A stretch of 64,000 bases of DNA from Liolophura sinensis. Lineage: Eukaryota > Mollusca > Polyplacophora > Chitonida > Chitonidae. How positions within the stretch are numbered: the first letter of the stretch is position 1; each line of letters begins with the position of its first letter. The notes beneath the pieces are model-generated. The model was given only the letters and a program-made list of their open reading frames with translations, ran no database searches and was not told where the DNA came from. Position numbers and translations under genes: made by a program. The DNA lies in the NCBI RefSeq assembly GCF_032854445.1, contig NC_088300.1, forward strand, positions 28,255,608 through 28,319,607, written 5' to 3'. Shown piece by piece: positions 12,461-26,908 of this stretch.

Positions 12461-13458
12461 AATATCAGTAAATGAATAATCCAAATTTCTGACTGATGCA
12501 CAAGCTGTTATACACAAACAGCGAAAGTCTGCGAAAGATAATTCAACAGTGGTTAAAAACCAGTCACAGGCCAGTCGTCTGAAGTCATTGGCATGAAGTC
12601 CATGCAACATAGGGCCTATTAACATGGGTACCCAGGATTTATCAGAGTATGTCATTTTGAAACAACCGTTAGATACTTCATTTTGAAAAAAAGACAGCTG
12701 ATGGGGTTAAGCAATGATTCCCTTACAATGTTATTTATTTCATAACTCAGACCTCTGGCAATGTTTTGTGTTCAGTTGCAGCAATTTCAAGTAGCCCGGA
12801 CATTGGAGCTTTAAATTGTTTTCTAGTAAGGGAAATTACCATGACACCCGAATATACGTTTAGAGTGTCAACCTACATTATTTGGGTTGTCTCCCCTGAA
12901 ATCTGGCTGTATTGTTAACCTATACTTGTGAAGACGTGGCACTTTAAGAATTTCCGTTTATACACATAATATACTCTACTATACATACTATATATACTAT
13001 ACATATTTTAAATCTTGGCACTCCTCCTGTTTATGCAAATGTACATATTTATATTTTTGCCTTATTTCGCACTCTCTTATAACTTTACGCACATGCACCT
13101 TCTTTTGATCTTTGGATATACACTGAGCGTACACGTTCACGTTTTGGTCTTGGTTTGCTCAGTGAAGATTTCATGCCCTTTCCTCTTCTAACTCAAATAC
13201 GTTTGATATCTATTCTGTTGCTTGCTGCATCAGTCCAATTACACACCGATTTGAAACCCGAAACACCATGGGACATTTTTACACTCAGTTATAAGCCCAG
13301 GTTGGTATAAATATGCTGGCCCAAGTATTTGCGTATAAATTTATATACAGCATCCGATAAAGCTTCTGTTCTTACAATGAATGGAGAAATATTACACAAA
13401 GACGGAAAGCAGATTGTACAATTTATTTTAATAAGGTTATGAGGTGAAAGCAACATGA

Positions 13459-13722
13459 GGGGGCCTCCGTGGCTCAGTTGGTTAGGGCGCTAACGCAGCG
13501 TAATGACTTAGGAGTCTCTCACCAATACGGTCGCTGTGAGTCCCAGTTCATGCTGTCTTACTCTCCCGCCGCACGTGGGAAGGTCTTCCAGCAACCTGCA
13601 GATGGGTTTTTCCCCGGGCAGTGCCCGTTTTCCTCCCACCATAATGCTGTCCGCCGTCGTATAAGTGAAATATTCTTGAGTACGGCCTAAAACACCAATC
13701 AAATAAATAAATAAATAAATAT
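13459..13722 (+). mobile_element. SINE, main family, full length
   Basis: The head GGCCTCCGTGGCTCAGTTGG, the body and an AAATAAATAAAT tail are all present. An imperfect target duplication (CATGAGGGGG and CATAAGGGGG) appears to flank it. Confidence 0.92.
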
Positions 13723-14042
13723 AATCATAAGGGGGGAAGAAAATACCACAGCTGTCAAAAGTGTTTTGCAAGTATAGTCATATAGGCACAGATACAAAAA
13801 CAAAACAGATTATGACAAAATGCTTTTGCCAGTGACAATTTTTGTTATATTCTGTTTTTAAGAAAATGCCGAGGGTTAATATCTTCATCTTTTGTCGTGA
13901 CATCTATTCGAATTGTGTATTGGTGGTCGTAAAATGTTTCATCAAATGTTTCGTTTTCAAAAGAATGGCCACAACCCAGGCACTCCTAAGAAAAAAGAAT
14001 ACAGACGTATTTATACAAAAATCTAGTGATTGAAAATATCTG

Positions 14043-14251
14043 GCCCAGGGATCACGAAGTCCAATTTCAAATCTCAAAAGAGCTTTAAAACTGTTATTTC
14101 TTACGTATCAAGGTTAAAATGTTGCTTGACAACGTAAATTCTGGGTAAGTTATTGTAAAACAAATGTCAGCTGAAATTAAGGAAAGGACCATACCAAGCT
14201 GAGTGACTGAAATTTTGACGTAAGTGTAAGATCGCTTCGTGATCCTCGGGC
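14043..14251. mobile_element. MITE-like element with 17-bp terminal inverted repeats
   Basis: GCCCAGGGATCACGAAG at 14043-14059 and CTTCGTGATCCTCGGGC at 14235-14251 are inverted repeats with two mismatches, about 209 bases end to end and without coding sequence. Pairing continues weakly inward. It ends 17 bases before the left limit of the large inverted duplication. Confidence 0.65.
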
Positions 14252-15492
14252 TTGGTTTAAATTTACATTCTAAGCGAACTTAATTCCTCCACATATACCT
14301 GTACCCCGCGAATAATTCTAGAGAACGGCCCTTTACACCAAATAAAAAATAAAAAAATAAATAATTAAAAAAATAAAACTTACCAGATGCTCATTATTGC
14401 CATCGAAATTGCTGGTTTTTTGTTCCGTACCAGCCCTAGAAAAACAGGGGCATCAAAACAATATCAAACACCTGAGGTCTCCAAAAAGGTATTCGACATT
14501 CAGTCCTTATATAAAACCATCGTCACCATGAAATATGACTTTTAAAAGGCAACAGGGATAGAGCTGGTTTCAAAAAGCCACGCAAACTTATCCAGACTGC
14601 TCAAAGGTAGATTTTGTAAACCGAAAATAGTTCCTCGTTGGCAGGAAAAGGTTACATTTGAGGGTATTCTACTCTATACTGATCTGTCCAATATAAGTGC
14701 AACACATCAAGTATGGTGATAAATGCCCCCCAAAATCATTTTTGGTCATTGATTTTCTGATGAAAGTAAAGAATCATTGTTATAAATTAGTGGGCTACAA
14801 AATCCACCCGTGAAAACGGTGACAGGATTTGAACTTGGAACCTTATTTGCCCAAGAGCTTGTTATATAAATTACAAAAAGAGACGCCTTACCTCACTGAG
14901 TCTAGAAGCTAAGACCTTTCGTATATATTGACCGACTGATTGATCGTTACTTATTAATAACGTCATACTCAAAAAATTCTTTCAAGTAATACACTGTATA
15001 TTTTTCTAAAACATCGAATAACTATTCATCAACAGTCTACACATGTGGACGTAAGGAAAAAAGCTTGGATTGTAGCATAGTTGTAATACTTTCGATAAAA
15101 ATTACCCAGGGAAAAATACCCATCGAATTACTTATACACTGATTTGTTAGTTTGTAAACACTTCGGCATTTAGCTAGCTTTCCTCGTTATTTTATCATAT
15201 CATGAACGACGATTTCAATGCCAATGCTTCCGAAGACACCAAAAACGACATCACATCAAACCAGAGTGTCTTGTCACAACACGGTATCGACTAGATCCTC
15301 CAAATCTGACTGATAATGGTAATTGTGAGTTTTTGGCTTGGCAAAGGCTTGTGCGAATCCTGTCTGAAGACTGAACGCGGGCGAACACGGTAGCATCTAA
15401 AGTTATCATTCGGCAAGTCAACTTGCATTTGGGATACATTTTCCCGTAAGGCCATCTCCTGTTGTAATACGGCATGGTATCGTATCAGGTTT

Positions 15493-17104
<1,612 letters not shown>

Positions 17105-17206
17105 CTTAGATACGTTTTGTCTGTGTCGTAAACTGAAGAAAAAGAGACACTTCAATTGGTCTGCAGAATTTCTTCTACTGTTTACGGCAACATGGGAACA
17201 ATCGCA

Positions 17207-17277
17207 TGACGTCATTACGCTGTCGACTAGGAGCTGACGTCACACACGTCACAACGAATAGAACGCCAATGACGTGA
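17207..17277. promoter_or_regulatory. Cluster of CRE-type sites at the palindrome centre
   Basis: Perfect TGACGTCA octamers lie at 17207-17214 and 17235-17242, with related ACACGTCAC and TGACGTGA (17270-17277) beside them. The position between two head-to-head first exons suggests a bidirectional promoter bound by CREB/ATF-type bZIP factors. This is inferred from motif and context only. Confidence 0.5.
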
Positions 17278-17305
17278 GTAAAATCAATTATACCCTATGT
17301 CATCA

Positions 17306-19845
17306 CCTAGACGACAGCGTAATGACGCCATGCGATTGTTCCCATGTTGCCGTAAACAAATGGGAGGAGAAGAAATCCTACAGGCCCTTGGAATGTCTCC
17401 TTCTGTTTGCTTTACGACAAAGACAGTATCTACGATAAACGTACTGGGCTCGAACCTAAGATGCAGTAAGTATTGATGAACAACATGTGATAAATGCTGG
17501 GTCCATTGTTAGTTAACATATTGCAAATGATAGTATATACTGATCGTATTTGCTTACAAATTTAGATGCTACTTTGTTGTCTACCTACATGAAATGCTTA
17601 CGACAAATTCGGTCACATCATAATAACACTTATAAGAGGATTTAGTCAAATATAGTTTGTCTTTGTCATATGATTGTAGAGACAATGCTAAAGGCTACTT
17701 AAATAATTTGACCATATTAAATGAATGGTAGCTTATTCATTATTGATATAGGAATCGAGGTTTAAAAGCAGTTGACAAGTAGATTGTTAAAAGAGATTCC
17801 AAGAGATGTGTCAGTGGGTTTATCAGCTAGCTTCATTTGCGATCTTAAATTTAAATTGTTTCTTCTTCTGAGTTCCTCATTTGAAAGACCTTCTTCAAAT
17901 TTCATGCTATCTCTGTATTGTTATCTTCTTTCAGGTTTGGTTTTGAAAAAAGTGACCTCTGCTGAGATCTAGTAATGTGGTCATTGACCCCGATATGCTC
18001 AAAAGCAAGTTCCATGACATGGACTGGGGTAAGCCAGTACATGTCAAATTTGGTAGTTTTAGATGCGTAGTATGTCCCTTGTAGGCCCATGAATGGCCGT
18101 GTATAGGTCATACCTATATACAATACCAAAGGCTATTAGCGTTTTGCTTGAGATGCCATATATATATTATAATCATTAACGGATTTGATGCAGACATCGG
18201 TTAACTCAAAACAGATTTAAACCTTTCTTCTCATGGTTTCGTATTTCAGACGGCGAGGTCGCCTATTCGACTTGAAGTCAGCTGAACACAATCCTAATGG
18301 ACACCGATTTAGTCCAAGAAGGAGTAGTTTGTGGACACCAAAGCAAACCCAAGAACGTCACGTGGCCATACATGGGAGATCAACATTTCTTTTAGAAGTA
18401 TGTTAGACATAGGGTTGCAAAAACGTGGAATGATGCCCAGTAAGCATTGCTTTCAAAATACCTTCTGGCTTCTTCATAAATATTTCTTGAAAGCAAAAAA
18501 ACTGCATATTTAAAAATTCTCTTCAGCTATTAGTATAAATGTTTCACTTGCATGGTTTCACGTGCATATGTGTATTAAACAACTACATTTCATTTCTAGA
18601 TAGCGGATGTATTTGGAGTGGCCTTGAATTAACAATCGGTAGTCCAAAAACGAGAAAATGATTAAGTTGATAAAATCGGAATTAGAAACCATCAACAAAC
18701 TGAACAAATACCGGAAAGTAACTATGATGACTAATATTTCTTTTCTGATATTTACGTAAAATTTTAACATTAAAAGATAAATTAAAACATCTCTAGTTAA
18801 AGTGAACAAAAATTTTGCCACTATATATACATAAAAATGTTATAGGACACAGCTTTCAGAGAAAAATATGTAAAAAATTCTATAAAGATTTGAAAGCTGA
18901 GAAGATGAAATTCAGCATTGAGGATATGGCACTGACGGACGTGTTGTAGAAGCCCTTATGAACTTGGTTTCTTATGGTGGACAGACAGATATCGATGTAA
19001 TGAAATGGATTTCACGATTAGCTTTGGCATTGGATTTTCGTTCTTGATAGGACGAAAATAACAACGAAAGCTCTCTGAATGCCTGGGTGTACATTTCTAT
19101 GGTTAAATTTTATCGAGAGTATTTAGAGTTTTTCTCTCATGTAATATATTGAATTTCCAGCAGTTTTGAGCTCGGCATTAAACAATCAGTCAGACAATAT
19201 GTATACAAACAAGAAGCTCTTGGGCATTTGAAGTTTCTATGCAGTTCTATTCCTGTTACCGTTGTCTCGCGTGAAGTTTGTAATCCACTGACTTGTAACA
19301 ATGCTCTCTTTGTTTATATCAGAAAAGGCTCTACGATGACCAAAAACGACTATTTCAGGCATTTGTCACCGAACTTCGGGTATTCGTTACACTTATATCA
19401 GACAGGTAAGTGTAAATCAAAATACTCTTCAATGTAACCATTTTCTGCCAAAGGGTACCACTTTCCGCTGCCAAAGCCTAACTGGAAGTATAAAAGTTAT
19501 ACGTTGAAACGTATTGCATCAGTTTTGTCTGTCAACAGCCTTATCTTATCTACGTATGTTTTTGTATCGTAATTAATTGCGGGGTGTTAATGGCTCTTTA
19601 TAAGAAATGAATGGCAGACATATATCTTTTTGTGGATCACAGATGTTTGATGTGTTTTGATGCATCTATTTTCTAAGAACGGAACAAAAAGGCAGAGATT
19701 TTAGTGGCAATAATGACCAAGTATTAAGTTCTATTTATTTATTTTTTCCATTTTTTGTGATCGGTCTTAAGCACCGGTCTCTAGAATTATTCACGCGTGT
19801 CCTACTAGGAGTCGGGTGTATGTGGAGGAATTAAGTTTTGTTAGA
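17306..19845. repeat. Right arm of the large inverted duplication
   Basis: Inverted partner of 14268-17231, separated from it by a 74-bp spacer. Homology is high at the centre and falls outward, with indels of a few to tens of bases. The matching ends near 19845, where the two flanks become unrelated. Confidence 0.85.
17360..18960 (+). pseudogene. Decayed unrecognised multi-exon gene, right copy
   Basis: Mirror image of the left copy. E1 ends at 17465 with the same ATGCA|GTAAGT. E2 (17935-18028) is seven bases shorter than on the left and hits a TGA early. E3 (about 18280-18399, donor GTATGT) stays open and encodes SLWTPKQTQERHVAIHGRST. E4 (18629-18703, TAG acceptor, donor GTAACT) is in phase with E3 and encodes MIKLIKSELETINKLNKYRK. 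E5 (from about 18850) has early stops. Each copy is intact where the other is damaged, so an inactivation shared before duplication is unlikely for E2 and E3. Product unknown. Confidence 0.45.
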
Positions 19846-20450
19846 ATCCGTATCAATAAAACTTAGCTTAAACTGAAGGTTTTAATGCTCTGTCAAATTG
19901 TAATTCATCTTTGCTTATCGTAGAGTCTTTGCTTTGGGAAATAAGCTTTTGTATTTTCAATCAGTAGATTTTGATTGTTTTTGATCTGTATTATTTCTGC
20001 CTCAGGAGTTCCTGGACTTCTTTTGAAAACGAGACAGTTGATGGGGTGAACATTTTGAGGGGCGACACACAATTCGCACAGATGTCACCACAGACACTCA
20101 AGATATATGACCCGCAGCATATAACAATAATAACAAAAAAAGCTCAAGTATTGCCATAAACTGCTTTGTTATCGTGTCTGTCCCAATATGACCACCTGCA
20201 AATTTACACCTTGAACATTTTGACTGGTTTATAATTCCTATCCATCATAACTGTATATTTGTACGACATTTTAAAATAAATTTGTTACAATAAAAATCTT
20301 TATCCTGGTGTAATATTTCTTCAGTTATGGTAAGAACAGTTTCGCGTTATGGGATGCAAATATACAACTATAGCTGCGTGTAGAAATGTCCGGGTTTCTC
20401 GGGGTTTCATATCGCTAAGCTGTATAATTTTCGAACATAATACAGTTAGA

Positions 20451-20750
20451 GTGGGGTTTAACGTCGTGCTCAACAATTTTTCAGTCATATGACGACGAAG
20501 GAATCCTTAAGGTGTATGTCATGTACCTCCTTGTTTCAGGACGGATTTCCACCGCTCTTTTATCTAGTGCTGCTTCACTGAAACTACTTAACAAAGGCAA
20601 GTAAGCTGACTCGCCTGAGCCATTACCAATCGTCGTTGCACTATCGCCTTCGTGCTGAAGGCCAAACGAGGAAGTAGGTGTGACTCGACCCAGGATTGGT
20701 CCTGGATCTACCGCTCCCGAATCGGACGCTCTACCGTGCTATCCGGGCGG
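20451..20750 (-). mobile_element. SINE, second family
   Basis: It starts GGGGTTTAACGTCGTGCTC and ends near GGACGCTCTACCGTGCTATC, matching the element at 10076-10350 and adding the segment ATATGACGACGAAGGAATCC that is lost there. Read on the minus strand it has a tRNA-like head. Confidence 0.87.
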
Positions 20751-23603
20751 GTTTACTAGGGTTAGACGAGGGAATGTCTGAAATCCTAGAAATCCCATGG
20801 AGGTACCACAAAAAAAGAAAATACTGGTTTACACTTTGTGATTCCGTTTACTGACGATGTTTTTGGCTGAATATCCCCAAGGCCAAAAGGATGTGGACGT
20901 GTGTGTCAAGAAAAGTGCAATGTCTCCTGAAGTACAGCAAAGGTATAAATATGTATACCTGCATATCTACATAAATACGATGAATGCCAAGTGTAAAAAC
21001 ATGTGTACGTGTATATACGGGAAGCCTTGTAGACCGACGTATATGTTACTAATACAACCATGCTTGCATAATTGTATGAAATAGGACTACAAAGAGTATA
21101 AAATTCCTATCTCCAAGGGTAGAACAATGGTGACCACTGATACTACTCTAATTGCAGTTCTTCACACGCAAATGAGAAGTCATACAGCATATGAGAAGGT
21201 TACAGGAATTTTGCAGTATTTTGTATTCAGACTTAGAGATTCTTGCCTTGTTATAAATGCCATATTTAATTAAAAAAAAAACCATATAAACTGAAACAGG
21301 ATTATAACATAAATATGTATAAATGGTAACACTTCGTTCACAAGTTCAGCACACTTGTCGCTTTCCTGGGAATTGGGAAGAATCGATGCATCGGAACAGA
21401 CATCGCAAGGTCAATTCCCAAAACGACGTCAAACACAAAAATCAAAGAACCAAGAAAATATACAAAGTAAGAAATAAGGACGGAATCATGAAAAGAGAAG
21501 CAGTCAACAGTTTTCAATTTTGTTGGAATTGCACAAGGTATCTTCTAGGCGAATGAGCCAAATTAGTGAAATCTTTTGGCCTTTAATCTAGTGATATTGT
21601 AAAGGAACATACTGAAAATTCGTCCACCTGACTACAACATGCCAACATTCAACGAGTGGGACAGGTGGGAGCCATATATCAAAATCATTCCACCCATGAC
21701 TGGTATTTTGTATCGAATACCAAAGCAGAGAAAATGTGTTCATTTCTTCTCATGAAAAATAACTGTCACTGAAGTAAGAAAGGCAGTACAAGATTTATTA
21801 CTGAATTGATGAATATATAAATTTTGCTACTATAATATTCTTTGCTGCAGAATTGATAGCTCCAAAATTTATTTAATAGAAGATATGTTTTCCATCCAGG
21901 ATTTATATTTCCCCTCCATGATTTACATTATCAGTTTAAGATTCACGTGACCAGGGAATGGCAGCCAGAAGAATTATGTAAAAATAAACCACAAATTAAT
22001 GGTAAATATGTATATAGTACGTGCTAGGATAAAGATATTAAAGCGTAAGAGGCCTGTGTGTTTTCAAACGTTATGAAGTGTATAGGATTGTTTACTTTGG
22101 CTATTTAGAACATGAACATGAGGTTATGTATAAGTAAATATACTTGTGTAATAAAGACGTTACACAGAGTATTGCAGACAGTATACACAATATCATGCAA
22201 GATGGACAAAGCAAAATATGTGTAAATACATGCAGGATTATTAGAAATAGAGTCCTACTCATTAGTAAAATGTTCGTATTGAATTAATATAGAAAATTGA
22301 AAAGAACACATAAACATCATTTAGGAAATGTAAGACACAAGCACACCCTAATCTCTCCTTGTTCGGAAAACAAATGGGATTGACAAACTGTTATATGGGC
22401 ATGTATCACAAGGCAAGAATCTCTTAGTTTGAAATACTATATATATAGGAAAATTCCTAACCCATCCTTCTCATATGCTGTATGGCTTGTCAAAAACTGT
22501 AATTACAAGAAACATAAACTGGAAAGAGCTCACTTGGATTTAGGTTTAGTGGTAAAGGAAATTATCCCCTTCAGATATCAGGCTTATATGCATGCCTTAC
22601 ACGAATTGCTGCTTTCTTGAAATTGTAGACGTGTTGTTCTTTGTTTATATCGGCTGTGTCCATTCTGAAAAAAACGCATCGGAAATTGGAAAGACTTACG
22701 GGCATTATAATCCTAAGGTTAAAAACTTTTAAGTTTCGTGTAATATGTTGAAAGCTAAGTCAGTGCAAAAAATACTATTAATTATGAGCGAATATGTTTT
22801 AGATAAAAACGGCTAATATAAGTTTGGCTGTCGGATAAATAAGTGCGCATACATTTACGGCGGGTTAATGCACGGAAGGTTGGCTTTACAGGTCTGCAAT
22901 GTACGCGCTGATTAAAATTCACAATTGGGGACTTCAAACACACAGTTCCGGTTTCCTTTCTACAGCTTGAATATTAAATAAAGACGATCTACTGACATCT
23001 CCACGTAAAAATATTTACTATGTTGAGGCTTCAATCTTCATGCCGAGGCCTCTCTCAAGCGAAGCACATTTAAGAAAACATTTTTACGTGAGCATTGCTC
23101 AGAATGTCTCTCGGCAATCTATTCGACATAAGCTGGGATAGAATATATAATATTGTATTCCAGATATAATACACATATGAGTCTCAAACAACATATTGTT
23201 TGAACATAGTCATGCGATATAGATCGCTCTTATTGCTAAGTGAATCCGTTATGTATACTCGTCCTTCAGATTTTCTGATACATATAGTATATGCACTAGA
23301 TCTTGCAATGTCATTTTTGCTTAAGCTTTTGCAAGACATATATTTTTGTATACTCTTGGGGTGGAAACACTAATATTCTGGTTTACGTTGTTCTAAGAAT
23401 TGTTTTTTTAATCTCCTACTGGCATAGGAGTTCAGTTTGCGTATAACCAGAACTAACGATTCAATGTATAAATGTATTTGATGATGCGGCGTTATCAAAT
23501 GGTACTGAAGAAAACTGGCGAAGAAATTTGTTGTTAGATGTCTTTGACACCCCGACCGATCTAAATCACAGTTGAGTTTGGCCTATTGTGTACAACCGAC
23601 GTG

Positions 23604-23935
23604 GGGAGTAGGTGGTGGCCGAGTGCTTAAGACGTTTATCTTCCAATTGTTGGGATACACGGTGCGGTTCAATCCTGGCCTGGGACAGGAAAATTTGTGG
23701 ATTCTCTTCATTCACTGTTCGTGGGACGTGGGTGCCAAAAAGCCCTCGACGACGCTTGTGTGGCCATTTGCGTTATATCTGTAATCGCATTTGGGAATGT
23801 TCGCTTGTAATTTAACAAAGATCTGTGGTTTTCCTCGAGTACGCTGGTGCCACCACCTACACCAAACTGACCGCCATTGTATAAAAGTGGAAAGTTCTTT
23901 AATATGGGGTTAAAAATAATCAAATTACTAAATGT
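23604..23935 (+). mobile_element. SINE with a tRNA-Leu/Ser-like head
   Basis: GGTGGCCGAGTGCTTAAGAC followed by GTTTATCTTCC, and later GGTGCGGTTCAATCCTGGC, look like the A and B boxes of a class II tRNA. The 3' part ends near TATAAAAGTGGAAAGTTC. Several overlapping ORFs here are artefacts of this repeat. Confidence 0.8.
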
Positions 23936-24975
23936 GTGTCAGCATGGTCTCCCACAGTCTGCAAAAATACAAACTTTCTCCACAGCCTGCCAAAATACTT
24001 GGGCAAAAAAGAGTCTTATCTATAACGTTGTTCATCAATTCATTTAAGAGAAAATTTCAATGGAGTTTTTTACAGAATTATTTCAACATCATTTGGAACC
24101 GCACAGCATCCCTTCTAGAGAGTACAACTTTGAATGTTTCTTCAGATAAAAGATCTGATTGTTTTTGATACACTTAGCTGTGCATGGTGACTTTCCTTGT
24201 TTCAGATTTTCGCTGTATAAAGTCAATTACTCTCTTGACATTTCTACTTGAAGCCTATAACAACCCCAATGAGTTGCATGCTTTTAAATTATTTTACACC
24301 AAAAAAATGGAATCTTGCAATACCCCAAGTAACCAGCAGAAGAGAAAGCACAAAAACCTGAAAATTGAAATGCTATTTATTTCCATGAAAGGATGCAAAT
24401 ATAGTTATATACCCTGCGAGTAAGAGCTATATATGAAGCTTTGAAAAAAAAAGGACAGGATTGGTTAGCAAAGTTATATCCTCACAGGAAAACAACCAGA
24501 CTACTTCCTTGATGCACAAAACTTTATTGCCAGTGGATAAAACAATTCATACTGTTATTGTATTGATTGGTTTGATCCCTGATTTGGTATGTAATATTGT
24601 GGTGTACGTTTTTATATAACTACACATATATGAACTCACTTTCTCTCTCCAGCATTTAATTAGACGATAGATTTAGCAGTTCCCACCATGACTTTTTCAA
24701 TATGTAACGTTGCTTTTGCACTTATATATGCAGGCGATGTGTTTATTCTAAAGAGGCTCTCAGATGGTTGGTATTGTACCTCATTCTCATGTTTGCAATG
24801 TCCCAAAGTGTAACATGAGAAAAACAAGTTTAGAAAGTGTAATCACATCGTGACAATTAAACATAAAGCTGTAACATGCAACATTGCACAATCTCGGCCA
24901 AGCCGTATTCACATACATGTCCATATATTTACATAAAATATTCCATTTTACATGCTCAACTCGATGTGCTTATGC

Positions 24976-24976
<1 letters not shown>

Positions 24977-25053
<77 letters not shown>
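24977..25053. repeat. (TA)n microsatellite
   Basis: About 38 TA units; overlapping Tyr-Ile ORFs on + are artefacts. Confidence 0.97.
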
Positions 25054-25057
<4 letters not shown>

Positions 25058-26704
25058 TATAAAATACATGAGTCATATCACCAGATGTACGGCTGTTTTG
25101 CGTATGCATTACACTGCAAGGACTTACACTACATAACCCTTAATTCCCGCCGGATGTATAGTATATAAATACATTCGCGCTGCCTTATAACACCGGGTCA
25201 TACAGGATGGGATCGCGAATATGTTTTTCTAGTGGCTGCATTGCACTGAAATCACCATTCTAGCCGCAGAAGATCGTCCCCTCAACGCCATGATGCAGGT
25301 CGTCTTTTCAAACCCCCAATGTGAATTTAACGAACATTAAAATGAGGAAAGCACCAGTAACAGGTCCATTCAAAAATGTACCTGAAACTACCTTCAGATA
25401 TTCAGATTTTTCACTGAATCAAATGTTGTCAGATGTTTCGATTGTAAGGTGGGCTTAATGGGCCATATTGATAAAGTATGTCCCAAATGACGTCCCACCA
25501 AATTGTCTATATCTCTAAAGCTGGTATTTAATGCCCTGTCCCCGTACATAGTGCGCAAGGAGTTTTCCATTGTCCAAATTCAAAATTTAAATTTCCTGTA
25601 TATTTCGCATTTGTTGAGCAATTTCTTACAGAACAAAAAATGCTTTGAACTTAAAGGAAAATAACCCTAAGCAAAGGAATATTGTAATAATGCATTAATG
25701 AACTCCAACAGTATTTGTATATTTCCTGTGTGTCTATATGACCAAAGAGTGTATAGTTCTGAGTGAATAAACTGATTTTGACAACATATGATACAAACAA
25801 AAAATTCACCTTTTTTTGGATTCCTACTAAATTAAGATTTTGATGACAAGTGTGATGAAGATAACAAGCTTTAACCATATTATTATTTAATAATAACAAA
25901 GTACCGATATTCCCCAAAAAACACACGCACACCATGCGGATTTTTACAAACTTAAACAAACACTATTATTTCTGTAATATCAACAAGCCTAACAAGCCAA
26001 TTAATAGTATATAACTTTTGGACTAGCTAATTGTGAAAAATACAAATAATTCTTCACCGGAAACTCAGATGCCACGTTTGCGCATGTACATGTTATGTAC
26101 TTGATTTATAACAATTAAATATGCATTCATGCAGCGCGGTTTGCACATATATATTCTTATATTTGACTAAAATCAAATGTACAAAGCATTATCACAAATG
26201 ATACATATCACAATAAAAGCGACTTGCAATAGTATGTGTCTTAAAACTGTATGTTTGTACATGTGAAGAAAGACAATTGTTGATTGATCATGTCAACTGA
26301 CGTAACATTTATATAAGATTGTAAATATTTATATATATGCATGCAGGCCATTTTGGTGTCTGTACTGTAACAGGTGATATTATCATAATGTAGACGTGTG
26401 TTTGATATTTATATACATTTTAACATCGGAGAAAACAAAATCAACGAAGAACCATGATTCAATTTTCGTGTTTTTGTTTTTTTTTTGTTTTTTTTGGTAT
26501 AGCTACATAGTCACGTAACATAGTACTGACAAGTTTCGCAACCAGTTACGATGGTAAACTTGAAAGAACCATTCATATATACCCCATGTATATATTGCTG
26601 ATGAAGAAGTATTTGGTGTTTTGATTAAGTCGCAATATTGAGGATTTCATACCAACAGCGTATACAGAAAGGAACAAGCACACTATAACATAGATGTGGG
26701 CTGG

Positions 26705-26908
26705 TCAAACTGTTGCGCATGCAGATGCGTCTTCAAATACCTCATATACATTAACTAAAAGTAGACTGAGGACTGCCCCAACAGCGGATCCTGCCTGGGT
26801 CATGAAGCCGTACCAGAAGAGGCCCCTACCCCCATGAAGCTTGAGTATTAAGGCGCAGCACACCCGGGCGTATGTCAAGATCAGGATCACGACCACCCAG
26901 GAAGCTAC
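26705..26908 (-). CDS. SLC52A3-like: SLC52 last coding exon
   Basis: Sixty-seven codons and a stop. It begins after a TTTTTGTTTTCAG acceptor with VASWVVVILILTYARVC. It includes a second hydrophobic segment (SAVGAVLSLLLVNVY) and ends in a cysteine-containing tail, as the family does. Phase 0 matches the upstream donor. I saw no exact AATAAA on the minus strand close downstream. Confidence 0.88.
   Translation of the reverse strand, partial: VASWVVVILILTYARVCCALILKLHGGRGLFWYGFMTQAGSAVGAVLSLLLVNVYEVFEDASACATV

Larger units (their letters stand above)
10351..13458. other. No gene seen; two SINEs
   Basis: Besides the SINEs at 11043 and 12248 I see a GT/GGT-rich stretch at 10910-10990 and AT-rich unique sequence. 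Confidence 0.55.
19846..26704. other. No confident gene; two SINEs and a TA array
   Basis: AT-rich. ORFs at 19971, 20857, 21323, 22429, 23932, 24184 and 25651 are short, with ordinary AT-rich composition and no splice or domain support. The last 1 kb may include the SLC52 3' UTR. Confidence 0.55.

Noticed and set aside
12194-12655. 153-codon ORF on the minus strand
   Set aside because: It lies antisense across a truncated SINE, with no domain, signal or splice support.
15251-15475. 74-codon minus-strand ORF beginning MPYYNRRWPYGK
   Set aside because: It lies directly after the stop of the left-copy last exon and is poorly matched in the right arm, so it is more likely a 3' UTR relic.
19228-19437. 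69-codon ORF ending at a GTAAGT
   Set aside because: The inverted partner in the left arm is not open in frame, so the coding reading is not supported by the duplication.
25651-25959. 102-codon minus-strand ORF
   Set aside because: Very AT-rich composition (Phe, Leu, Asn, Tyr), no splice or domain support, and it lies in the likely 3' flank of SLC52.
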